Assembly (NCBI GenBank): GCA_946811185.2
Contig: OX328103.1
Coordinates: 28,936,172 to 29,000,171, forward strand
Origin: Hippopus hippopus
Lineage: Eukaryota > Mollusca > Bivalvia > Cardiida > Cardiidae
Length of the DNA stretch: 64,000 nucleotides
Reading direction: 5' to 3'
Shown here: piece after piece, positions 46,657-56,074 of the stretch
Layout: the number at the start of each line of letters is the position of its first letter
Numbering within the stretch: the stretch's first letter is position 1
Notes under the pieces: model-generated
Databases searched by the model: none
Seen by the model: the letters and a program-made list of their open reading frames with translations, nothing else
What the model was told of the DNA's origin: nothing
Program-made: the position numbers and the translations under genes

Positions 46657-48142
46657 CGGGGTTTTCCATGACGCACAAATCCTGCATCAATGACGCAATT
46701 TTTACTGAAATGACCCCCAGAATAAATAACAGCGCTTCATCAGTGACGCAACTTTCCAAAATTTTAATCATCTAGGAAATTGAAAAAATCATCATATATC
46801 CAAGTCTGTTCTTGCCTCAATATCGGAGGAACACCGCTCTTTTTTTAACTACAGGGTTTATTTTAGATAAAAGTGGTTTTCTGGTAATTTATTTAAAGAA
46901 TAAGATTGGTTTACGCATTATTGCAGTAAAGTACATTGGACATATGTCGTAAATATGGACCCAGTCAAAGTCTTAGTTGGGTTCTCTGTATTTAATAGCA
47001 TATTTTACGCGACTTTTGGTAAATAAAAGTACACATTACCAGTCTGTTCTGTTAGCAGAAAATAATGTCACGACGAAGTAAACTAGTATTCTCTTTTATT
47101 GTCTGCTTCCTACACCTGCCAATCAAGCCACATCAGGCAGCGATTCGGAGGAGAATGTTTTGTCTGTCAAAAATTGAAATCAAGCTTTCCGTCAGAAATG
47201 ACTTAGAGCGAGTGCACCCATTACCGAACACCTAAGTGTGATAATTTGCCGTTCGTAAATAAAACCACCTACTGAACTGGTGACGTTATTTGTATCATCT
47301 TTTGTGTATTCAATTGTGACTGATAACTAACACAGTATAGCGCACTGAAAACAAGTTACTGGCATTTCTACAGTGTAACTGAAGGGTTGAAATTACGAAT
47401 GCTGATTATGAATCTGAACACATATGGTTGTAAATCCGAACACCTTGGCGATTTTTGAAAAATACCACATCAAACATGTCTACACCAAAATTTGCGGTTA
47501 TTTGCATACACACTTGTGTATGCAAATAACGACAACTCTGTGTTCGTAATTAAAACCAGTGTGAAAAAATAAGGTTTGAAATCTGAACAGTCAAATATCT
47601 TTATCAACCACATGTAACGATTAAAAATGCCTGTTGATGCTGGTAAATAATAGTTTCACCGTTCATAAAACAATACAAGAACAGATTTCTAGCGCTTCTG
47701 TGGCGCAAGGTAACCTTACATAACAATGTCGTTGGATTAGCGAATGTCACAATTTTACTCGCCTGATTGTGGGTAGCAAAACAAACATGGTGTTGTGGGA
47801 GATATAATTACGGTATCGGCTCCAAAATGGCGAAACGAGAAAGAGTAGATCCAATATAGTGATGTTATACATGTGATGCCATATCTGTACATAGTGCAAA
47901 AGAACTAAGGTCAAAAATAGGAACTTGTTCGGAATAAGACGTCGTTCGGAATCACATGCACCCGCTCTACAGACTTTACTTTCTCGTGGAGTTTAAAGTT
48001 GAATTGCATTGTAATCTGTGCTTGACAACGAAGAGACCCAAGACCCATTTATTTTGACCCCCTATGTTAAAGAAATGACCCTCAACTAATGAGGCAAGGG
48101 GTCACAATAACCCTTAGTTTTTAAAGCTGAGTGAAAACCCTG
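46657..48142. mobile_element. CAGGGTTTTCC-type element, copy 1, perfect 6-bp TSD
   Basis: Starts CGGGGTTTTCCATGACGCA and ends GTGAAAACCCTG. CTATAC flanks both sides (46651-46656, 48143-48148). Homologous to 56075-57879 outside their respective insertions. No ORF. Confidence 0.85.
47206..47967. mobile_element. TA-flanked element nested in the previous one
   Basis: GAGCGAGTGCACCC and the inverse of TGCACCCGCTC form the ends, with TA on each side. The homologous element at 56075 lacks this block (aaatgac|tataagac), which confirms the insertion. Inside is a 16-bp-arm hairpin, gttatttgcatacaca (47497-47530), and repeated ccgaacacc words. Confidence 0.75.
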
Positions 48143-48486
48143 CTATACAAATCATAAAGTAGGCCTCAGCGATGATGGAAGCTGATTTCAATTTAAGCAT
48201 GTCTCAGTTTTTATCATTTTCTTCTTTTCATTGTTATCATGCCACATCAATTAACCCTTTGCCTCCAAAACCAATATTGACACTTTTGTAAACAGTGCTG
48301 ATTTAAACAGGTGAGGCAGCATGATGAGTTGGTTCACTTGAATTCTGCATTGTTTGCTTTTAGATATACAAATAATACTAAATCATATTATACAAAAATG
48401 AAATGGTCCAATAACTAAAATGGAACTGTCTAGTGTTTCAAATGCTGCGCCGAAAGGGTAAAATAGGTCCATGTAGTACAGTACAT

Positions 48487-48693
48487 TGTTACGGGAGACC
48501 ACTCCTTCATGCATGGCTTCATCCCGATTTAAATACAATACCTAACAACTGCATTAGGGAGAATTCTCTTTAACTCAGTGGTTATGGTATTGGCCTTTCG
48601 TCTGGGCGTCCTAGGTTCGAATCCTGCGCGGTACCTGTATTTCTGCCATGCATTTGTTCATTTGTTTCTTTGTTACGGACTTCGTTTGTAAGA
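48487..48693 (+). repeat. 5' LTR of the TRIM-like element
   Basis: B box GGTTCGAATCC (48614-48624) matches consensus exactly. The A box region taactcagtgg (48571-48581) has one departure. Between them gcct-ttcgtct-gggc can form an anticodon-arm-like stem with a 7-nt loop. The acceptor-stem halves do not pair, so this is not a functional tRNA gene. Confidence 0.75.
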
Positions 48694-48711
48694 TGGGGGC
48701 TCGTCCGGGAT
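48694..48711 (+). promoter_or_regulatory. Primer-binding site, tRNA-Pro type
   Basis: 18 of 18 complementary to the 3' end of tRNA-Pro including CCA, the primer also used by murine gammaretroviruses. The match stops at once after 18-19 bases, as expected for a PBS and not for a reversed tRNA-Pro pseudogene. Confidence 0.8.
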
Positions 48712-48808
48712 TCGCCATTGAGCCATTAATCCCATTTGTTGTCCAAAAACGGACTTTCTCCTAATAAGGCTTTGAGTCATCAATAAATGATGACTTTAAG
48801 AGCGGGTG

Positions 48809-49014
48809 TGTTGCGGGAGACCACTCCTTCATGCATGGCTTCGTCCCAATTTAAATACAATATCTAACAACTGCATTAGGGAAAATTCATTTAGCTCAGT
48901 GGTTATTGTATTGGCCTTTTGTCCGGGCGTCCTACGTTTGAATCCTGCCCGGTACCTGTATTTCTGCCATGCATTTGTTCATTTGCTTCTTTGTTATGGA
49001 CTTTGTTCGTAAGA
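48809..49014 (+). repeat. 3' LTR of the TRIM-like element
   Basis: Here the A box is perfect (TAGCTCAGTGG, 48892-48902) while the B box has decayed (cgtttgaatcc, 48935-48945), the reverse of the 5' LTR. Most differences between the LTRs are transitions. Confidence 0.75.
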
Positions 49015-50382
49015 ACTTGTAAGCCTGACAGGACAGTGTGGCAGAGTTTTCACAATTTACTTGCACATGCGCACTGTGCCTTAAACACTTAACCATTAAG
49101 TGGAGAACTCTTAATTAATTGTTCAGGTAGCCAGGTTTAGAAAATAAGACGGACACTTTTTCAAAATATAGGGCCATTTGATTTGTCAGCAAATGAGGTT
49201 AAACACTAAATTTGCATAAAACATCTAATTTGGTATAAGGTAACAAGCCATTGTCTCAAAGTCATTAGAGGTGCAACGGTTCACTGCGGTGCACCGAAAA
49301 CCGAGTTCATGATGTCTCGGTTTGATCTCGATACGTTTTTTCGTATTTTCGGTTCGATATGGAAGTGAGTTTTACCATACCTTTCCCACTTCCAGAAAGT
49401 GGTTTGGTGCGATTTCATTGGTTAGAATTAACCAATCAAATTGAACGACATTCATTGTTTACAAAACGGCTTAAAGATGCCCGTCTACAGCCGGTGAGCA
49501 AAAACGCTGTTAAAATTAAAAAAATTTAGAATGGTACAGAAATCAGTCCTTTGTGTAAACATGGATAAATTACTGACATATATGGTGTGCTTGAAAAAAA
49601 GAAACACAGAGATTTGTATTAGAAACCGAACATTGATCAGCAGAAAACTGGCTGACGATCGGAGCTGTAAACAATGGTGGTACGTCATGGAAATTTATCG
49701 TTGGTTTCTGCCTAGAGTCGGATACGGTGTAATTTGCATATATAGGCCGCGACCTCCGTCTGAAAATTGAGGCTGCAACAGAGAAGCCTCCTTTTTCCTT
49801 CGTTTACCTCATTAGACACAGGGCGAAGGTCAAATATAGTCACGTGACAGAATGCATGATCATCATACGAATCTACCCGAGTGTATAACAGACATATCGA
49901 AATGTTCGATTCAAAAACCGTGAACGACGAGTCTGTTTACATGGAAGGCCGCAACTCAGCGAAATGCATTCATTTTCTATCAACTGTAATCTAAGCAACC
50001 TTGCAACCGTGAGGCGCAATATTTGGCATGAAGATATGAGAATGACTATAGTTTGATAAAATAAAGACAAAATGAGTTAAAACTGGCTGAAAATGAGTAT
50101 CAGGGCCTCTTTAAGGTGATGGAAAAATTTGTCTTTGGGACGAACCCCCCCCCCCCCCCGGCAAGTTGCAAATAAAAAATTTGGAATCATTTTCGCTTTA
50201 GGGACGCAAATAAAGATAAAGCTACTTGCCGCTTATGTTTTACTTACGCAAGCTGCGAAAATTAAATATCATTTGCACGATTTCAAGATTTGCCATGGTT
50301 CCTTAATGGTCAAAATCTGTTTTGAAGTAAGTGTAACTATTATTTATGTACTATTTATTATCAAAATTCAGATTGGTTTTGT

Positions 50383-50594
50383 TTAACTCTTTCCATACCA
50401 AAGACGACAGCAGAAGCTTTTGTAGACAGTGTAGATCAAGATCAGACTGCACAGAACGTGCAGTCTGATCTCTGATCTTCACTGTCCACTACTATATTCT
50501 AGACTATGACCAAACTGTCTTTTGATCTTGCAGAGGAAATGTATTTTTAGCCTTTGAGAAAATGCAATTTATTTATCAGAAGTGAAAGAGTTAA
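50383..50594 (+). mobile_element. MITE-B variant, full-length
   Basis: TTAACTCTTTCCATACCAAA start and gtgaaagagTTAA end. The core gatcaagatcagactgcac / gtgcagtctgatc is nearly perfect. The end TTAA is shared with the MITE-A that follows. Confidence 0.78.
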
Positions 50595-50811
50595 AGTCTG
50601 TAGAACACAATCCTGATTTAACAACCCTGAAGGAGAATGCATCTGAAAACATTGGGAAAAAGGAGAAAATTATGGTTACCAGCATTTTCTTCTTTTCCTA
50701 CGATGTTTTCTCTCCAATTCAATAGGGAATTCCATCATTTTGAGCCACAATTTATTTCTGGTGTGCAATTGCTTTTGATACGGTCAACTCTGAATTTTTG
50801 ACAAAGCAATC
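50591..50811 (-). mobile_element. MITE-A, diverged
   Basis: Starts at the shared TTAA; hairpin aaggagaaaattatggttac / cagcattttcttctttt. Confidence 0.7.
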
Positions 50812-51017
50812 AACCCTTGTTTCACATCAACATTTTTTAAAATGGGAAACAAGATGTTGGCAACCGATTTACCATTTCAAGAAAAATAAAAGCTGAAAAT
50901 TATAATTACATTTACTTTTATTATTTATAAGTGTGTATCAAACCGAAAATAATCGAACTGAGGTTTCTGTATCGTGATACTAATTGAACCAAAGCATGGG
51001 TGTATCGTTGCAGCCCT

Positions 51018-51204
51018 AGTAGCCATAGAGTTGTAATGGCAGTGTTTATTGAATACCCTTTCACAGGAGTGTCCTTGGGCAAGACACCTCAGAGCCCAGC
51101 CTAGTACTGGTGCAACCCAGGAAAACATGAATATGTGAGCTGTCACCGCGATATGACTGAAATAATGTTGAAAGCGGCGTAAAACACCATTCAAACAAAC
51201 AAAT
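51018..51204 (+). mobile_element. SINE-1, degraded head
   Basis: The middle gtgtccttgggcaagacacc and tail gcgatatgactgaaataatg + gaaagcggcgtaaaacacc are intact. The tRNA-like head is barely readable. Confidence 0.75.
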
Positions 51205-51468
51205 TTATTGAAGACATTTACAACTGTTCTGCACGAAGAACTCTATACCCAGTTACACACTGACTTCCAATCAACACATACATGATCTGGCAGTTAGCCA
51301 ATATCATGCAGGCCTATGACTGGAACATCTGGGCAGTTGTGTCACATGTTTTGCCTGGAGCACATGAAAATGCACCAGTTAGATGCATTGCCAGTAAATA
51401 AACATAAAAGCGAAGTTTAGTATTTTACTTTGCTTTATTGTTCTTTGGGACAACACAGTTATGGCTTT

Positions 51469-51690
51469 AACCATTTCCCTTACGACTTTTCAGCCCCCTG
51501 CAGAAACTGCCTTTTGAAAACGTTGAGGAAAAAGAAGAAATTGTTTTTTAAAACATAGATAAATCGGGAAAGTATTAACCCTTAAAGCGCCTATTACAAC
51601 TGCTCAGTAGTTTTTGCATTTAGTATAGATCAAGATCAGCCTATACAATTTTTTTAGTCTGATCTTTTATCTACACTCTTTGCTTTGATG
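51469..51690. mobile_element. MITE-A scrap and MITE-B half
   Basis: 51469-51555 is a MITE-A left part. 51575-51690 is MITE-B from TTAACCCTTAAAGCGCC through gatcaagatcagcctatac / agtctgatcttttatctaca. Confidence 0.6.
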
Positions 51691-52149
51691 AGACATTGTG
51701 AATAAGACACTGAATATTGTAATTATTTTGGTCCAATTTAAAGGCTGAAAATGACCACCAAACTGAATGTATCACTTGTCAAAACGGCAGCCGATTTGAC
51801 ATAAATTGTCTGCATGATTTTTCTGTGCGCTCTTTCATAAGTCGAGGTAGGTTTTCATGCTGATTTTTTTGCGCTGTTTATGTCGATTTATGGCCGAAGC
51901 AATACAATAGGTCATGTTGGGTCAAAAGGTAGGTCACTGGATTAAATCTGAGAAAAATATTTTGTGCATTCTAGATACAACATTTTCAGTCAGATACTAA
52001 TAAAAGTTTGTCAGAATGTTTATCTTGATAATATCTGACAGGTTTGAAATGGGGGTAAAGTCGGGTCAAAATGTGAGTCATTGGGTCAAAGCTTAGTAAA
52101 ACAATTTGGTTTAGCCAATCAGAAGTTACGTTACTTTCATATTTAGAAA

Positions 52150-52410
52150 ACCTTGGAGAACAGGACCAGGAGTGTTTTTTAGAATGGTTGGTGACTATGG
52201 ACCGAGATTGCACATTAAATGCAGTCTGATCTTGGTCGACACTGTCCCTAAACGGCATTGAATTGTGCCTAGGAGCCTAGTATTTGTTAACTCTTAGCAT
52301 ACCAAGGACAGCATCAGGAGGGTTTTGCTGACCAAGTAGATCAAGATGAGACGAGAACAAAAGAGTAGTTTGATCTTATATTTTAACTGTCTGTTTTCTT
52401 GGATTAATTT
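52150..52410 (+). repeat. MITE-B fragments
   Basis: 52195-52260 holds the right half of a core (aatgcagtctgatcttggtc). 52288-52410 begins ttaactcttagcataccaag, like the variant at 50383. Confidence 0.55.
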
Positions 52411-52771
52411 GGTAAAATGGTCTTGAAATTAAAAGGGGTTTTTATTCCGCTGAGAATATAAGTCAATTTCATTTCTTCTGTGTTTGATTGTCTAGATTCC
52501 CATGATTGCCATTTGAAACATGCCAGACTTAAGATTTTAAAGGTCAAGTGTACTGGTATAGATTGGGGAAACAATTTGTAAAGAAAAATGCTCATATTGA
52601 ACAATTACAATAGTTGTCTGAATGTTTTCAAAGTTTTTTTCTACACAAATTGTCAGGAAAATTGAGAATGAAATCAACAAGGTTGATATCTGTTTGGTGA
52701 CACTTCCTTCAGCATGTTTTGTTGAGCCAATCCCATGCACCTGTTATTTGACTCCCTTATCCACCTGACAT

Positions 52772-53520
52772 TTATCAATCCTCTACCAAACCATCCCATG
52801 TTTGAACAACCTTGAAGAAGTAGGCTTTTGAAGACATTATGTAAAAAGGAGAAAACACGCATAACCAGGATTTTTCCCTATTCCCATAATGTTTCCAGCC
52901 CCAGCTTTTCAACAATGAATCTTATCATTTGAACCATGCACATTTCATTCCTTGCAATCACCTGCAAATGCTTTCCAATTGGATAAGTCTAAAATTTTGC
53001 CATTTGGTACAACATTAACCATTAACCACACAATCCCAAGTTTCAACGACTGAGAAAGAAGCCTTTTCAAGACATTGTAGGAAAAGGAGAAAATGCTGGT
53101 AACCAGTATTTTCTCCTTTTCCCATACTGTTTTCTTTCCTTTCAGAGACAAAATCTTTTATTTGAACAAAATTCAACTTGTGGTCTGCAGGTGCTTTTAA
53201 TTTGGACCAGTCCCAAATTTTGTCATGTGGTAAACAGTTAACCCTCGACCAAACGATCCAATATTTAAATGACTTTGATCAAAAAGGCCTTCTGAAAAGG
53301 AGAAAGTGCTGCTTTCAAAGACAAATCATTTAGTCCATTAATTTGACATTGGTAAATGCTTTTAACCCCTAACCAAACAATCAACATGTTCTAAAGACCA
53401 TAAAGAAGAAAGCTTTTGAATACATTGTGTGTAAAGGATAAAATGCCGGTAATCAGCACTTTTTCCTTTTCCAACAATGTTTCTAGCCTTTCTAAGCACT
53501 ATGTTGACATTTCAGATGCA
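52772..53520 (-). mobile_element. Array of four MITE-A copies in one orientation
   Basis: 52772-53018 (diverged), 53022-53241 (good), 53238-53370 (internally deleted) and 53364-53520 (cut off by the element at 53523). Neighbours share or nearly share their terminal TTAA, as if each new copy landed in the TTAA of an older one. Confidence 0.8.
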
Positions 53521-53522
53521 TT

Positions 53523-54263
53523 CTGTTATACCCCCCACCTACAGTGTAAAGAGTAGTATATTGGTTTCACCATGTCTGTCTGTCTTTCCATCCATCCATC
53601 AATCCGTCTGTATGGATACCTTTTTTTTTGTCTGCTTTGCGACAGTTCTAGACGCAACATTTTCAGTCCAATACTCATAAATGTTTGTCAGAATATTTGC
53701 GCCCAGCTGGGTAGCCAAGTGGTTAGTGTATCTGACTCATGTCCTGGTGGTCGTGAGTTCAGTAACCAGTTTAGGCAAACTTTCTTTCCTGTGATTTTTC
53801 GCCACTACCCTCTGTTGCATGTGAAAAAAGTAGTCCGTGATTTGAAAAGAAAATTGTGCCAGTACTGGTGTCATAAAGCCAGGAAATACATGCATAGGTG
53901 CACTGACTGCCATGATAGGACCTTAGCTATAAAAATGGCGTTGAACTCAAATACAATCAGAATGTTTGCTCTGATGACATCTCATTTTAAAAATTGTTCA
54001 CCGTCAGTCAGAATGTAAGTCACTGAAACAAATCTTTGAAAAAAAACATTGTATTCTCTCTAGAGGCCACATTTTCAGTCAGAGACTCATTGACTTTGTC
54101 TTGATGATACCCTGAAAAATTGTGAAACTGGGTCATGTTGGATCAAAATGTAGGTTACTTAAACTCATTTGTTTTACATCATCACAACCAGAATATCTTC
54201 AACTTCATCAATCTTAGATGACTTTATTCAGGTGAGTGCTTTAGGACTAATTGCCCTCTTATT
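53523..54263 (+). mobile_element. HINE/pearl-like element, short but complete, with SINE inside
   Basis: Starts gttataccccccacctacag with gtctgtctgtctttccatcc and has two to three core units (cattttcagtcagagactca, tgtcttgatgat). Ends caggtgagtgctttaggact / gccctctta. The SINE at 53700 splits the first core. Confidence 0.7.
53700..53956 (+). mobile_element. SINE-2 (tRNA-derived) with 12-bp TSD
   Basis: Head gggtagccaagtggttagtg and a decayed B box (gtgagttcagtaacc); body gccagtactggtgtcataaa and gtgcactgactgccatgata; A-rich end. TSD tcagaat(a/g)tttg at 53688-53699 and 53957-53968. Confidence 0.82.
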
Positions 54264-54307
54264 TCTTAGTAATGGCTGTAAATTTTAATTTCATTTATTG
54301 AATTGTC

Positions 54308-54549
54308 TAACCCTTTACCAAACAATTCCGAGTTTTAATGACGCTAAGAAAAAAGACATTTGAAAACATTGTGGTAAAAGGAGAAAATGCTGGTAACCAT
54401 GTACTGGTAACCAGCATTTTCTCCTTTTACCACAATGTATTCAACCCTTTCAGAGACAAAAATTTTCATTTGAGCCACATTCAGTTTGTTGTCTGCAGAT
54501 GATTTGAATTTGGAACGGTCTACATTTTTGTCGAGAGGTAAAAAACTAA
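54308..54549 (-). mobile_element. MITE-A with extended centre
   Basis: The normal centre is enlarged by a repeat of ctggtaacc around atgta, which lengthens the perfect stem. Arms aaggagaaaatgctggtaac / cagcattttctcctt. Confidence 0.82.
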
Positions 54550-54632
54550 CAGTTAAGATAGGTACAAGTTTCTTTTATCACTATATTTTACAAAAGTTGC
54601 AACTGCACATAATATTATATCAGACTTGTGTT

Positions 54633-54846
54633 TCAACCCTCTCAGCACTGACAAATGAACTGTACCTTTTCAATTTAGGAAAACAGCCAAAATGATTGTT
54701 CTTCCAAAATTTTTTTCAGTCAGAGCATTTGTTAAAGTAGAGGGCAGTGTAGATTCATGGTCAGGCTGCATGTCGTTTGGAGTTTAATCTTGATCTATGC
54801 TGTCTTCAAAAGCAGCATTAGTTATACTTAGCTATCTTAGGGTTAA
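54633..54846 (+). mobile_element. MITE-B, full-length, diverged
   Basis: tcaaccctctcagcactgac ... atcttagggttaa. The core gtgtagattcatggtcaggc / tttaatcttgatctatgctg is still paired. A further core relic lies at 54940-55030. Confidence 0.65.
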
Positions 54847-55318
54847 AAGAGTAAGCATGAAATGAAACAAGATGTAGTATTTTTCAACTCTGCAAAACTG
54901 ACCATTTAGGATGCTTAATAAAACCTTAGGTATAATTCTACAGACAGTGCAGATCAGATAAGACTGTACCTAAGTGCTTACAGTGTCAAATTTTCAAAAA
55001 CAGCCTGATCATTGAGTGCAATCTTATGTTTGATTCACTGTACACTGGTGATTATGACCTGGAATAATTAGCTTTTCAAAGTGCATGGACCATTTTATTA
55101 ATAATGAAAGCATAACCAATAGGAACTGAATTTTTTTATCAGGTCATGTGCTGCTACTTTATGGACGAAGTTAATCCAATATATATGTGGAGTCTAATCT
55201 TATACTACACCTTTCTCCTCTGGATTAACCCTTTTTCTCTTGAGTGTCAATGAACTTTGGTACTTCAGTGAGTAATCTTCTGAAGATTTGAAAGATAAAT
55301 AATTTTCAGGTTGATTGA

Positions 55319-55540
55319 TTGAATGCTGTTTTATGTTGCTTTCAACATTATTTCAGCCATATCATGGCAACAGCACACATATTCATGAATTTCCTGGGTT
55401 TCACTAGTACTAGGCTAGGGCTCTGAAGTGTCCTGCCCAAGGACACTCCCACGAAAAACCCAGCAGATCCAGTGAGGCTCGAACCCAGGGCCTCCAGGTC
55501 ACGAGTCCAACACTTTACCATTGAGCCACGCACAATCCCT
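55319..55540 (-). mobile_element. SINE-1, best full-length reverse copy
   Basis: Reverse-complemented: head gtggctcaatggtaaagtg, B box GGGTTCGAGCC, body gtgtccttgggcaggacact, tail atatggctgaaataatgttg. It resembles 27859-28094 throughout. Confidence 0.85.
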
Positions 55541-55593
55541 ATTACCTCTAAAGTTTGTATCTTTCTTAACCCTTAAAGCGAGTTTGTATCTTT

Positions 55594-55776
55594 CTTAACC
55601 CTTAAAGCACCTTTCACAACTATAGTTCTTTCTGCAGGCAGTGTAGATCAAGATCAGGCTGCACAAAACATTTGCTGAAACACTGTAGACAAGAGCAATC
55701 TTGAAATTGTGATTATGTGGGATTTATTTCCAGATTGAAAGTATCTTTTGGGTTTATTTGGCGCTCTAAGGGTTAA
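55594..55776 (+). mobile_element. MITE-B with clear 16-bp TIRs
   Basis: TTAACCCTTAAAGCAC and gcgctctaagggTTAA are inverted, the clearest termini of this family. The first 28 bp are duplicated just upstream (55553-55580), perhaps by slippage. Confidence 0.75.
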
Positions 55777-56074
55777 AAGTGGTTGCTGTGCATATACCTG
55801 GTACTAAAATTTAGAACACATAAAAATTAGTGCTTGTGTAATGAGCAGTGTCTACTGTTTTGCAATGACTAGCACAAGGCTTCAGTTAAATCAGGGAGAA
55901 AAAGATCATATAACAGAATCATGAAGTTTTTAATTATAATGTGTAATACCTGTAGAATATGTTTAAACTAGTATTAGTAAAACAAAATTCAACTTACCAT
56001 TCATTTACATGTAGTTTCGTAAGGTTATCGGCTGTAATAATAATGATAGCCAACAGAGATAAATGAATATGCAC

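Larger units (their letters stand above)
48487..49014 (+). mobile_element. TRIM-like LTR retrotransposon with tRNA-like LTRs
   Basis: Two direct repeats of ~207 bp (48487-48693, 48809-49014), about 91% identical by hand count. Each begins TGTT(A/G)CGGGAGACCACTCC and ends GTAAGA. The spacer is 115 bp. TGGGGGCTCGTCCGGGAT (48694-48711) abuts the first repeat and is the exact 18-nt complement of a tRNA-Pro 3' end, so a primer-binding site. A purine tract aagagcggg (48798-48806) precedes the second repeat. Each LTR holds a tRNA-like block with A and B boxes. There is no coding capacity; total size 528 bp. Known: TRIMs are sub-kilobase non-autonomous LTR elements, and plant Cassandra carries 5S rRNA in its LTRs. 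Inferred: this is an animal TRIM with a tRNA-type pol III promoter in the LTR. The 5-bp TSD is not evident (tacat / acttg). Confidence 0.78.
49266..51018. mobile_element. hAT-like non-autonomous element
   Basis: TAGAGGTGCAACGGTTCAC at the left and the inverse of the right end, TAGGGCTGCAACGATACAC, form TIRs of a type common in hAT elements. The possible 8-bp TSD is eroded (aaagtcat / gtagccat). It contains a C run (50148-50159), one MITE-B and one MITE-A. The plus ORF 49531-49770 lacks transposase motifs. Confidence 0.55.
45456..51907. mobile_element. TA-flanked element enlarged to 6.45 kb by nested insertions
   Basis: Left CCGTATTGCTTTGGTCATAA and the inverse of the right end, TTGTATTGCTTCGGCCATAA, agree at 16 of 20 positions. 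Both are bounded by TA (45454-45455, 51908-51909), and the flanking core sequence joins across them (gacaagtttgaa...ggtcatgttgggtcaaaa). No transposase was seen; most of the length is later insertions. Confidence 0.65.
43131..52120 (+). mobile_element. HINE/pearl-like core array, repeatedly interrupted
   Basis: Core units of ~145 bp (tcatgaaacttggtcagaat, tttgtcttga, gtgcactctagaggc) occupy 43131-43726, 44850-45455 and 51908-52120. The gaps are later insertions (43727-44849 and 45456-51907), each of which falls inside a core unit. The terminal hairpin is not seen at the right side. Confidence 0.7.

Noticed and set aside
48563..48640. Functional tRNA gene
   Set aside because: The acceptor-stem halves do not pair and the block is repeated as part of an LTR.
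48694..48711. Reversed tRNA-Pro pseudogene
   Set aside because: The match ends sharply after 18-19 bases, at the expected PBS length, with no T-loop sequence following.
49531..49770. Plus-strand 79-codon ORF within the hAT-like element as a transposase remnant
   Set aside because: No hAT dimerisation or catalytic motif was visible; probably chance.
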